Assembly (NCBI RefSeq): GCF_014236855.1
Contig: NZ_CP051261.1
Span: 248,001 to 312,000 of the forward strand
Length of the DNA: 64,000 nucleotides
Reading direction: 5' to 3'
Origin: Xanthomonas sp. SI
Lineage (GTDB): Bacteria; Pseudomonadota; Gammaproteobacteria; Xanthomonadales; Xanthomonadaceae
Position numbers and translations under genes: made by a program. Shown in pieces: positions 1-7,373 of the stretch. How positions within the stretch are numbered: position 1 is the first letter of the stretch; the number at the start of each line of letters is the position of its first letter. The notes beneath the pieces are model-generated. The model worked only from the letters and a program-made list of their open reading frames with translations, made no database searches and was not told where the DNA came from.

Positions 1-761
1 AGTACGGCGTGGCCAGCGTCAAGCGCATCTACGGCGACTTCACCAGCACGCGCATGACCCAGTGGAAGCAGGCGCTGCTGAAGCACTCGATCAGCCCGGT
101 GCAGCAGTTCGCCTACACCAGCGGCAAGAACGCCACCGACAGCTCGCTGATCATCGACGCGATGGACCTGCTGTACACCGGCCGTTTCGACGGCTTCTGC
201 CTGGTCTCCAGCGACAGCGATTTCACCCGCCTGGCGCAGCGCCTGCGCGAGGAGGGGCCGACCGTGTACGGCTTCGGCGAGCGCAAGACCCCGGACGCGT
301 TCGTGCAGGCCTGCGACAAGTTCATCTACACCGAAGTGCTGCGCAGCGAGGCGGCCAGCCCCGAACCGTCCAAGCCGGCAGCGGCGGTCGCCAAACCGGC
401 GCGCAAGGGCCGCAAGACGCCACAAGGTGCGCAGGCTGCGCAGACGGCCAAGCCCGAGGCGACGGCCGTGGCCGCAACCACGGCGGCGCCCGCTGCGCCG
501 GCCGATGCGAAGGCCGCGCCGCTGTCGGCACCGCTGAAACTGCTGCGCCAGGCGATCGAGGAAGCCTCCGACGACCAGGGCTGGGCCGGACTCGGCAGCG
601 TCGGCAGCTATCTCAACAAGGTGCGCCCGGATTTCGATCCGCGCCTGTACGGGCACAAGAAACTCAGCGACCTGCTGCGCAGGCTGTCGGCGCAGTTCGA
701 ACTCGAGGAGCGCGGCAACGAAGGCGGCAGCAAGCGCATCTTCGTGCGTTCGCGCAGTTGA
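1..761 (+). CDS. NYN-domain protein with C-terminal LOTUS/OST-HTH domain (5' end cut off)
   Basis: The reading frame is already open at the window edge (first whole codon at base 3), so the true start lies upstream. The visible part begins inside a NYN (LabA/DUF88-like) nuclease fold: the segments IDAMDLLY and LVSSDSDFTRLA carry the conserved aspartates of this PIN-like family. An Ala/Pro/Lys-rich linker of about 60 residues follows, then a C-terminal region (from about KLLRQAIEEA to the end) with the helix pattern of an OST-HTH/LOTUS domain, including GHKKLSDLLRRL. Known family members bind or cut RNA; the substrate here is unknown. It ends 59 bases before the next gene. Domain calls are confident, function is inferred. 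Confidence 0.85.
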   Translation, partial: YGVASVKRIYGDFTSTRMTQWKQALLKHSISPVQQFAYTSGKNATDSSLIIDAMDLLYTGRFDGFCLVSSDSDFTRLAQRLREEGPTVYGFGERKTPDAFVQACDKFIYTEVLRSEAASPEPSKPAAAVAKPARKGRKTPQGAQAAQTAKPEATAVAATTAAPAAPADAKAAPLSAPLKLLRQAIEEASDDQGWAGLGSVGSYLNKVRPDFDPRLYGHKKLSDLLRRLSAQFELEERGNEGGSKRIFVRSRS

Positions 762-820
762 CCGCGACCCGCCTGCGCGCGGCCGTGGCACGCGCGCAGG
801 CCACACCCAGGCGATGAGCG

Positions 821-1423
821 ATGAACGATAGACCCTACGCCCCCTCCTGCGACCGCAATGGCGACCCGATCCTGCAGGTGCTGCAGCGGCATTTCGCCGA
901 TCGCCGCCATGTGCTGGAGATCGGCAGCGGCACCGGCCAGCATGCGGTGCATTTCGCCGCCGCCTTGCCGCAGCTGACCTGGCAATGCAGCGAGCGCGCC
1001 GAGCACTTGCCCGGCATCGCGCAATGGCTGGATGCGGCGGCATTGCCGAACACGCCGCCGGCCTTGGCCCTGGACGTGCAGCAGGGGCCATGGCCGAGCG
1101 CCGGCTACGACGCGGTATTCACCGCCAACACGCTGCACATCATGGGCTGGCCCGCGGTGCAGGCGTTCTTCGCCGGCGTCGGCACGCTGTTGGCCGACCG
1201 CGATGACGGCACGCTGGCGGTGTACGGGCCGTTCAATTACGGCGGCACCTTCAGCAGCGACAGCAACCGCGAGTTCGACGCCTGGCTGAAGGCGCGCGAC
1301 GCCGCCAGCGGGATCCGCGACTTCGAGGCGGTCGCCGCGCTGGCGCAGGCGCAGGGCCTGGTGCTGCAGGAGGATGCGGCGATGCCGGCGAACAATCGCT
1401 GCCTGGTGTGGCGGTGCGGCTGA
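821..1423 (+). CDS. DUF938 SAM-dependent methyltransferase-like protein
   Basis: 200 residues. The N-terminus MNDRPYAPSCDRN followed by the glycine-rich loop VLEIGSGTGQHAVHFA (about residues 29-44) is the class I methyltransferase SAM-binding motif I, and the overall length and the segment TANTLHIMGW match the DUF938 family. Substrate unknown; some relatives are annotated only as methylase. The ATG at 821 is the first in frame. It lies downstream of the NYN gene on the same strand with 59 bases between, so co-transcription is possible. No signal peptide or membrane segment, so cytoplasmic. Family call firm, biochemical role not established. Confidence 0.85.
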   Translation: MNDRPYAPSCDRNGDPILQVLQRHFADRRHVLEIGSGTGQHAVHFAAALPQLTWQCSERAEHLPGIAQWLDAAALPNTPPALALDVQQGPWPSAGYDAVFTANTLHIMGWPAVQAFFAGVGTLLADRDDGTLAVYGPFNYGGTFSSDSNREFDAWLKARDAASGIRDFEAVAALAQAQGLVLQEDAAMPANNRCLVWRCG

Positions 1424-1608
1424 GTCCGCATTATCTCGTAGCGGCGCGTCGGGTCCTGCCGCGGCGCGGCGCCTGCGCAGCGGGCACGGCGGTTCCCCGG
1501 TATAGTCGCGCTGCGATTTCAGGGACGCTGCCGTCCCCTCCCGTTCGAGCGCGCAGGCCAGGTCGTCGTGCGCGGCGCGGGCCATGGACGCCTACCGGGA
1601 CTTGTTCG

Positions 1609-2625
1609 ATGTCGATGCTCATTGCCGCGCGCAGCGCCCTGGTACTGGAGACCAACAACCTGCGTGGCGGGGACGCGGCGGCGGTGCGCGCCGAGGCTAG
1701 CCTGCAGCGGGTCATGCGCGCGCTGGCCGCGCAGAGCGTGCCGCTGCATGCGCTGGCGCAACTGATCGTGACCCACGATGGCTTGAGCGAAGCGGCCTGC
1801 GCGGCGCTGGTGGCGATCGCCGGGCGCCCGATCGGGTTCGTTCGCATCGACGCGGCGATCGGTTACTACGACGCCAAGAACGCCGGCTTCGCCGCCACCG
1901 ATCCGCAGCGCTGCGATTATGTGGTGTTCGCCGACGCCGACTGCTTGCCGGATCGCGAATGGCTGGCCGCACTGCTGCAGCCGTTCGCGCAAGCACCCGC
2001 GCCGGCGGCGGTGGCCGGGCGCACCAGCTACCGTGCCGACGTGCTCGGCACCGCGCTGACCACGCTGGACTTCATGTACTTCCCCAGTCCGTTGCAGGCG
2101 CAGGCGACGCGGAACTTCTATGCCAACAACGTGGCGTTCCGGCGCGAGGTATTCGCCCAGCACGGCTACCAGCCGCTGGACGGCGTGTACCGCGCGCACT
2201 GCCAGGTGCTGGGGCTGCGCCTGCAGGCGGCCGGGGTGGCGGTGCACTACGCGGCGCAGGCGCACACCGTGCACCGGTTGCCCGATACCCGTCGCGAGGC
2301 GCTGCAGCTGCGCTGGTGGCGCGGCCAGGACACCTTGGGCCTGACGCCGCACCTGGTGCGCGCCTACCTGCCCGGTGCGCTGCAGTGGCTCGGCCGCAGT
2401 GGCCCGCTCGGCCCGCTGTGCGTGCTCGCCTCGCGCCTGTGGTTCAGCGTGGCCGCGTTGAACCGGCAGGGCCTGCCGCCGCTGCGCGGCCTGCGTTGGT
2501 GCGCTGCGCTGCTGCTGATCGCCGGCTTCTCCGCGGTGGACATGGCCGGCGCGCTGGCGCGCGGGCTGGGCTGGCGCCGTGGCGGCCAGGCCGACGCGCA
2601 GGCACTGTCCTATCACCGCGCGTGA
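1609..2625 (+). CDS. Family 2 (GT-A) glycosyltransferase, membrane-associated
   Basis: 338 residues from ATG 1609. The N-terminal half reads as a GT-A nucleotide-sugar transferase: VLETNNLRGGD, a NAGFAATD segment, then the acidic FADADCLPDREW motif (about residues 107-118) that would hold the metal and sugar nucleotide. About the last 80 residues are hydrophobic and likely anchor it in the membrane. The frame is open further upstream to 1408, but that would run back into the DUF938 gene and adds a basic, non-family stretch, so 1609 is preferred. First of four close or overlapping genes (1609-5468) ending in a desaturase, suggesting sugar transfer to a lipid. Acceptor and donor unknown. Confidence 0.8.
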   Translation: MSMLIAARSALVLETNNLRGGDAAAVRAEASLQRVMRALAAQSVPLHALAQLIVTHDGLSEAACAALVAIAGRPIGFVRIDAAIGYYDAKNAGFAATDPQRCDYVVFADADCLPDREWLAALLQPFAQAPAPAAVAGRTSYRADVLGTALTTLDFMYFPSPLQAQATRNFYANNVAFRREVFAQHGYQPLDGVYRAHCQVLGLRLQAAGVAVHYAAQAHTVHRLPDTRREALQLRWWRGQDTLGLTPHLVRAYLPGALQWLGRSGPLGPLCVLASRLWFSVAALNRQGLPPLRGLRWCAALLLIAGFSAVDMAGALARGLGWRRGGQADAQALSYHRA

Positions 2626-2635
2626 GCGGCAGCCG

Positions 2636-3373
2636 GTGACGGCGCTGCCCGAGGGCGAGGGAGCCACCATCGCCACCCTGCGCGACCTGGAGCCGCCGCC
2701 GCTGCACGGCCCGCTGCGCTGGCAGGCTTGGCTGGTCGATCGGATCAAGCGTGCCGCGTTGCGGCAACTGCATGCCAGCGTCGCCGGCGAACGCCTGCTG
2801 CTGCGCATGTACCTGATCGGCGAGGAAGCCACCGAACTGGCGTTGCAGCGCGAAGTGCCGGTGCAGCGGCCGGCCTGGCTGGTGCCGCTGATGGACCGGC
2901 ACCTGCAGGAGGAGCAGTGGCATGCGCAGGCGTTCGCCGCCGCGCTGGCCGCGCGCGGCGATCTGCAGCCCACGCGCCGGCCCGATCGCCTGAGCCGGCG
3001 CAAGATCGCGCAGTGGCATCGCCTGGCCGAACGCCATGCCGGCGCCTTCGCGCAGGGGCTGCTGGTGCCGGCGTTCGCGATCGGGCTGTGCGCCGAGCAG
3101 ATGGCGTCGCGGGTGCTGCAACGGCATTGCGCGACCTTGCCCGCCGAGCATCCGCTGCAACCCTTGCTGAGTCGGGTGCTGGGCGACGAACAGCGGCACG
3201 TGCGGCAGTGCCGGCAGATCCTGCAGCGGTTGGTGAGCGCGCAGGAGCAGCCGGCATTGAGTGCGTTGCTGGCGCAGGTGCGGCGGATCGACCGTGCCTT
3301 CGGCGTCAGCGGCGCCCTGGGCATGTACCTGGCCGGGCTGGTGTTGCGCGTGCGCGGCACAGTGTGGCGCTGA
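2636..3373 (+). CDS. Ferritin-like (rubrerythrin-type) di-iron protein
   Basis: 245 residues from a GTG at 2636, ten bases after the glycosyltransferase stop. A complete carboxylate-bridged di-iron set is visible: Glu64 (GEEATELA), Glu93-x-x-His96 (EEQWHAQ), Glu154 (CAEQMAS) and Glu185-x-x-His188 (DEQRHVR), with spacing E-x28-ExxH repeated as in rubrerythrin/ferritin-like four-helix bundles. Such proteins act as oxygenases, desaturase-like oxidases or iron stores. Its position between two glycosyltransferases and next to a membrane desaturase favours an oxidative tailoring step, but that is inference. The GTG start lacks a strong Shine-Dalgarno, consistent with translational coupling. No specific subfamily recognised. 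Confidence 0.75.
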   Translation: MTALPEGEGATIATLRDLEPPPLHGPLRWQAWLVDRIKRAALRQLHASVAGERLLLRMYLIGEEATELALQREVPVQRPAWLVPLMDRHLQEEQWHAQAFAAALAARGDLQPTRRPDRLSRRKIAQWHRLAERHAGAFAQGLLVPAFAIGLCAEQMASRVLQRHCATLPAEHPLQPLLSRVLGDEQRHVRQCRQILQRLVSAQEQPALSALLAQVRRIDRAFGVSGALGMYLAGLVLRVRGTVWR

Positions 3374-4557
3374 GCGCGCCGCGGCTGTTGTACCTGGCCA
3401 CCGCCGATGCACGCGGGCACCTGATGCGTGCGCAATTGCTGACCCACGCGCTGCGCGCGCAGGGGGCGCATGTCGATGTGCTGACCACCTCCGAAGCGGG
3501 CGTGCAGTTCCTGCGCCGCTTCGGCATCGAGGCCACGTTGCTGTCGCCGCGCTATGCCGTGCAGTTCGATGCGCGGCAGAACATGCGCGCGGCCGCGACC
3601 GATGCCAATGTCGCCGCCTACCTGCTGCACCCGGCACGGATGCTGCGCGACATCCTGCGGCTGCGACGTCGCCTGCGCGGCGTCGACCTGATCCTCAACG
3701 ATTCGTTCCATCCGGCCTTGCTGGTGATGGGGATGTTGCCGGGCTGGCGGCGCAAGATCGTGCATGTCTATGGCGCCAGCCTGCGCGCGGCGCTGCAGGG
3801 GAATTTCGACGGGCGCCTGCCGCGGCCGGTGGCGACGCTGTTCGCGCGGCTGATCGGTTGGCAGATCGACGCGGCGGTGGGGCAACTGGAGCACGATTTC
3901 GCGCAACCGCGGCTGCAGGCGTGCGGCCGCCGGTTCCGTCTGCCTACCCCGGTCGCGCTGGCCACGCCCGCGGTGCCAGGCGCGGCACCGCAGACGCCGA
4001 CTGCCGCGGTTTATCTGAATCCGCACTTCCGCGATCCGGCCTTGGCGCAGGCGCTGGAGCAGGGCCTGCAGCGCGCCGGCTTGCACAGCCACCGGGTTGG
4101 CGAAGGCTATGCCGATCGCGCTGGCTGGGTGGGCGAGGATCCGCAGTGGATCGCCTGCGCCGCCGACAGCATGCTGCTGGTCTCGGCGCCGGGCATGGCT
4201 GCGCTGTCGGTAGCGCAGGTGTATCGGCGGCCGATCCTGCTGCTGCTCACCGAGCAGCCCGAACAGCGGCGCAATGCGCGCCGCGCTGCGGCCTGCGGGC
4301 TGCCGCACCGGACCGTGGTGTGGCGCGGCGATGGCGAAGCGTTCGCGCAGGCTGTGGCAGCGGCCTGCCGTGCGCTGCAGGCAGATCCGCCGCCGCCCGC
4401 GCCGGAACCGGCTCCGCTCGATGCGCCCGCGCGGCTGCAGCTATGGGTGCAACTGATCCTGGCGCTGGCGCGTGGGCAATGCGTGTCGAGCGCCGATGCT
4501 GCCGTTCCCGCACCCGCACCCGCTCCCGTACCGGTGCGGCAGGAGCAGGGCACATGA
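3364..4557 (+). CDS. GT-B fold glycosyltransferase-like protein
   Basis: 397 residues from GTG 3364, overlapping the ferritin-like gene by ten bases. The start of the protein, LLYLATADARGHLMRAQLL followed by a second strand VDVLTTSEAG, is the typical GT-B N-terminal Rossmann entry with the Gly-His pair seen in MurG/UGT-like enzymes. A C-terminal segment LVSAPGMAALSVAQ near residue 280 corresponds to the donor-site region where such families select and bind the nucleotide sugar. The last 50 residues are Pro/Ala-rich and probably disordered. It likely works in the same pathway as the family 2 enzyme at 1609. Exact CAZy family not recognised. Confidence 0.65.
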   Translation: MALSAPRLLYLATADARGHLMRAQLLTHALRAQGAHVDVLTTSEAGVQFLRRFGIEATLLSPRYAVQFDARQNMRAAATDANVAAYLLHPARMLRDILRLRRRLRGVDLILNDSFHPALLVMGMLPGWRRKIVHVYGASLRAALQGNFDGRLPRPVATLFARLIGWQIDAAVGQLEHDFAQPRLQACGRRFRLPTPVALATPAVPGAAPQTPTAAVYLNPHFRDPALAQALEQGLQRAGLHSHRVGEGYADRAGWVGEDPQWIACAADSMLLVSAPGMAALSVAQVYRRPILLLLTEQPEQRRNARRAAACGLPHRTVVWRGDGEAFAQAVAAACRALQADPPPPAPEPAPLDAPARLQLWVQLILALARGQCVSSADAAVPAPAPAPVPVRQEQGT

Positions 4558-5468
4558 TCGCAGCCTTGCCTCCGGCATTGCGCCGGCTGAGTCCGTGGCG
4601 CAGCGCGCTGGCCTTGGCTTTGGACTGGGCAATGATCGCGCTGTGCTTCGCCGCGGCGATCCGCTATCCGCACCCGCTGGTGTATCTGCTGGCGGCGCTG
4701 CTGGTGGCGCGCACCCAGTTGGCGCTGGCGGTGATGATGCATGAGGGCGCGCACGGCCTGCTGGCGCGGCGGCAGACGCACAACGACCTGCTGGCGCAAC
4801 TGTGCGCGGCCGGGCCGTTGTTCCTGTCGCTGTTCGCCTATCGCCAGGGCCATCTGCAACACCATCGCGCGCCGATGGCCGACGACGATCCGGTGGCGAT
4901 CGTGTTCGGTATCGCCGATTACCCGGTCTCGCGGCGCCAGTTGGCGGCGCGCTTGCTGCGCGATGTCACCGGCATCGGCTACGTGCTCGCCGTGCGCGAT
5001 GCGCTGCGGCGGCGTCGCGCGCGTGCCGCCGAGTCCGGCGCGCCGGCGCCGGCCGGCCATCTGCCGTTTGTGCTGGGTTCGATCCTGGTCAGCAACGGCG
5101 CGCTGCTGGGGACGCTCGCCGCGCTCGGCCACGCAGGGCTGTACTTGGGCCTGTGGCTACTGCCGGCGCTGACCTTCCTGCAACTGTTCGCGCGCATTCG
5201 CGCCATCGCCGAACATGCCGGCTATCCCGCGTGCGCCGATCAGCGCCGCAACGCCCGCAGCATCGTCCGCCGCAGCTGGCAGACGTTCTTCTGCGGGCCG
5301 CACGCCATTCACTATCACATCGAACACCACCAGCACGTGCGCGTGCCGTTCTACCGACTGCCGGACGTGCATCGCTGGATGCGCGCGCACGGGCAGTTGC
5401 CTGCAGCCAATCTGTATCGCGGCTACGGCGCGGTGCTGCGCGAAGTCAGCCGCGGCCCAGCGGCATGA
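4554..5468 (+). CDS. Membrane fatty acid desaturase
   Basis: 304 residues from ATG 4554, overlapping the previous gene by four bases (ATGA), so translationally coupled. It carries the three histidine boxes of membrane di-iron desaturases/hydroxylases: HEGAH (63-67), HLQHH (100-104) and HIEHH (about 255-259), separated by hydrophobic segments that would make about four membrane helices. The reaction is oxygen-dependent desaturation or hydroxylation of an acyl chain or a related lipid; the true substrate is unknown. As the last gene of the 1609-5468 unit it argues that the two glycosyltransferases act on a lipid. The minus-strand gene at 5553 converges on it. Confidence 0.85.
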   Translation: MIAALPPALRRLSPWRSALALALDWAMIALCFAAAIRYPHPLVYLLAALLVARTQLALAVMMHEGAHGLLARRQTHNDLLAQLCAAGPLFLSLFAYRQGHLQHHRAPMADDDPVAIVFGIADYPVSRRQLAARLLRDVTGIGYVLAVRDALRRRRARAAESGAPAPAGHLPFVLGSILVSNGALLGTLAALGHAGLYLGLWLLPALTFLQLFARIRAIAEHAGYPACADQRRNARSIVRRSWQTFFCGPHAIHYHIEHHQHVRVPFYRLPDVHRWMRAHGQLPAANLYRGYGAVLREVSRGPAA

Positions 5469-5552
5469 TTTGTGCGACGCGCAGCGTGTGGCGCGCGCAT
5501 ACGACGCGTTGCATACGGTGCAGCGTGCCGATGCGCTCGCCGCAAGCGCCGC

Positions 5553-5897
5553 CTACAGCGGTTGCGCCGTGCACAACGCACGCATGCTGGCCGAACCCAC
5601 GGTCTGTCGGTTTACATCGGTAACCAGCACATTGGCGGTAATGTAGCCGCTGGTCCTGGGACAGTAGAAGCTGCAATAGGCCTGGTTGGCGCAGCTCGCC
5701 GGATAGATCACGTTCAGCCCGTTGGAGTTGAACGACCAGGCATAGCCGTAGGCGCCGGCTGGCGTCACGTCGGCATAGCAGAGATCGCTGCCGGTGCAGT
5801 CGAGGGTGACGCTCTGGGCGCGTGCCGATGGCGCGATGCCCAGAGATGCGGCAGCGACGAACAGCAACGCGGCGAGTGTCGAAACGGCCTTGTTCAT
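5553..5897 (-). CDS. Small secreted cysteine-containing protein
   Basis: 114 residues starting at ATG 5897, with AGGAC about eight bases upstream on the minus strand. Residues 1-27 form a clear signal peptide (MNKAVSTLAALLFVAAASLG with an ARAQS cleavage region). The mature part has seven cysteines, in pairs such as LDCTGSDLC and YCSFYC, suggesting disulfide bonds in the periplasm or outside the cell. No family recognised; it resembles small exported hypothetical proteins of plant-associated xanthomonads. It stands alone, convergent with the desaturase gene. Confidence 0.7.
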   Translation of the reverse strand: MNKAVSTLAALLFVAAASLGIAPSARAQSVTLDCTGSDLCYADVTPAGAYGYAWSFNSNGLNVIYPASCANQAYCSFYCPRTSGYITANVLVTDVNRQTVGSASMRALCTAQPL

Positions 5898-6278
5898 ATG
5901 TATGTCCTGGCTGATGTTCCCCTGCGTCCGCGATGCTGCCAGATCGCCTGGGCGAAGACGCGATGTCCATCACCGTCCATGAAACGCAGCAGATAGACAC
6001 GTCGCGACGTGGCGCATCTGGGATTGATTTCTCGGCGCATCGGTACGGCGATGGTTGCGCCTGCCGGGCGGCAGCGGGCAATGGATGCACCGCAGCATGG
6101 CGTTACCGCGCCGTCGCTCTGCCGAGGCGACGTTGCGGGCACGTGAGGACAGGGGGCGTGCAGCCTCATCGCGCGCTCACCCCGGTGGCACGGGGGATTA
6201 ACCGGACGTTCGCCACTGTGCGACCACCACGGGCCGATGCAGATGGCCGGTGATTCCATCAACTGCGGAGCGTTCCCA
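5898..6278. other. Intergenic stretch without a recognised gene
   Basis: 381 bases between the divergently transcribed secreted protein (5553-5897) and the glycine-zipper protein (6279). It should hold both promoters. No convincing coding frame, hairpin terminator or known repeat was seen in it. Confidence 0.5.
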
Positions 6279-7058
6279 ATGAGCAGCAACAACGAAGCAC
6301 GCGATCTGAATCGCGATCCCATCTCCGGCACGCCGGGCTCGCATCCGGTCGGCGTCGGCATCGGTGGCACCGCGGGTGGCGTTGCCGCCGGTGCGCTGGC
6401 CGGTACGGTGTTCGGACCGCTCGGCACGCTGATCGGCGCCGCGGTCGGCGTGGTCGCCGGCGCCGCCGCGGGCAAGGGTGTGGCCGAGCGCATCGACCCG
6501 ACCGGCGAAGCCGAATACTGGCGCGAGGAATACCGCAACCGCGACTACGTGAAGTCCGACTACGACTACGAGCGCGATTATGCGGCCGCCTACGGCCTTG
6601 GCCTGCAGGCGCGCGAGCAGTATCCGACCCGCAGCTGGGAAGAGAACGAAACCGAGTTGTCGCGCGACTGGGGCACGCGCCGCGGTGAATCGCGCCTGGA
6701 GTGGGAGGACGCGCGCCTGGCGGCACGCGATTCCTGGCAGCGCGCCGACACCACCTATCGCACCTACGAAGACAGCGACCGCTACTACGCCGAGCGCTTC
6801 GACAGGGTGGACTACCGCGATCCCGATGCCGGCTATGACGACTACCGCCCGGCCTACCGCTACGGCATCCAGGCGCGCAGCCGCTACCAGGACCGCGACT
6901 GGGACGACCGCCTGGAATCGGATCTGGAAAGCGGCTGGGAACGCGCCAAGGACCGTTCGCGGCTGACCTGGGCGCAGGCCAAGGCGGCGGTGCGCGAGGC
7001 CTTCCATTCGGATCGCTACGGTTCGGGCCGCGGCACGCCCACTGACCCGCGGGTTTGA
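6279..7058 (+). CDS. Glycine-zipper protein with two Tyr/Asp/Arg-rich repeats
   Basis: 259 residues from ATG 6279, preceded by CGGAG nine bases upstream; an earlier in-frame ATG at 6237 lacks this. Residues about 25-65 are a Gly/Ala-rich hydrophobic segment (GIGGTAGGVAAGALAGTVFG and onward) like the glycine zipper of membrane-associated stress proteins. The rest is hydrophilic and contains two related units of about 50 residues: AYGLGLQAREQY...W...AARDSW and AYRYGIQARSRY...W...AVREAF. No enzyme motif. It may be an envelope stress protein, but the function is unknown. A strong terminator follows at 7145. Confidence 0.75.
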   Translation: MSSNNEARDLNRDPISGTPGSHPVGVGIGGTAGGVAAGALAGTVFGPLGTLIGAAVGVVAGAAAGKGVAERIDPTGEAEYWREEYRNRDYVKSDYDYERDYAAAYGLGLQAREQYPTRSWEENETELSRDWGTRRGESRLEWEDARLAARDSWQRADTTYRTYEDSDRYYAERFDRVDYRDPDAGYDDYRPAYRYGIQARSRYQDRDWDDRLESDLESGWERAKDRSRLTWAQAKAAVREAFHSDRYGSGRGTPTDPRV

Positions 7059-7144
7059 TAGCGCAGTGAGGTGAGCATTGCAATCGCGCGGGCGTAGTCG
7101 CAATCGCACCCGCTGCGATCAACGCGCTTCGCTCTGTCCTCTAG

Positions 7145-7177
7145 AACGCTGCCGGCATGATGCCGGCAGCGTTTTTT
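7145..7177 (+). terminator. Rho-independent terminator
   Basis: A 13-bp perfect stem AACGCTGCCGGCA / TGCCGGCAGCGTT with a three-base loop, running into TTTTTT. It sits 87 bases after the glycine-zipper gene and would end its transcript. Confidence 0.85.
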
Positions 7178-7206
7178 ATGGCAAACCGGATGGTTGGCTG
7201 CTGCAC

Positions 7207-7301
7207 TGTAGGAGCGGCTTCAGCCGCGACCGCGTTTGTCCGATCGGCGACGTTGTTGACTAGCCGACACATCAAAGGTCGCAGTTGAAACCGCTCCTAC
7301 A
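7207..7301. repeat. REP-type inverted pair (BIME-like)
   Basis: TGTAGGAGCGGCTTCAGCCG at 7207 and its diverged inverse ending in ACCGCTCCTACA at 7301 face each other across about 50 bases. A weaker related copy follows around 7316. The same palindrome family recurs at 12010, 12172, 33764, 33873 and 34037. The 7059-7373 gap holds only this element and the terminator at 7145. Confidence 0.8.
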
Positions 7302-7373
7302 AGAGCGTGCGGCACAGTGCAGGAAGAGCTTCGGCCCCGGCCGCCGCTGCTGCATCGCGCGCGAGGCCAGAAT

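Noticed and set aside
1584..1700. Alternative ATG at 1584 for the family 2 glycosyltransferase
   Set aside because: It is out of frame with the GT-A motifs and would need a frameshift; ATG 1609 gives a complete family-like N-terminus.
1519..4308. Long open frame on the minus strand opposite the glycosyltransferase unit
   Set aside because: It is antisense to three genes with clear family motifs, is Arg/Gln-rich without domain motifs, and arises from high G+C codon bias.
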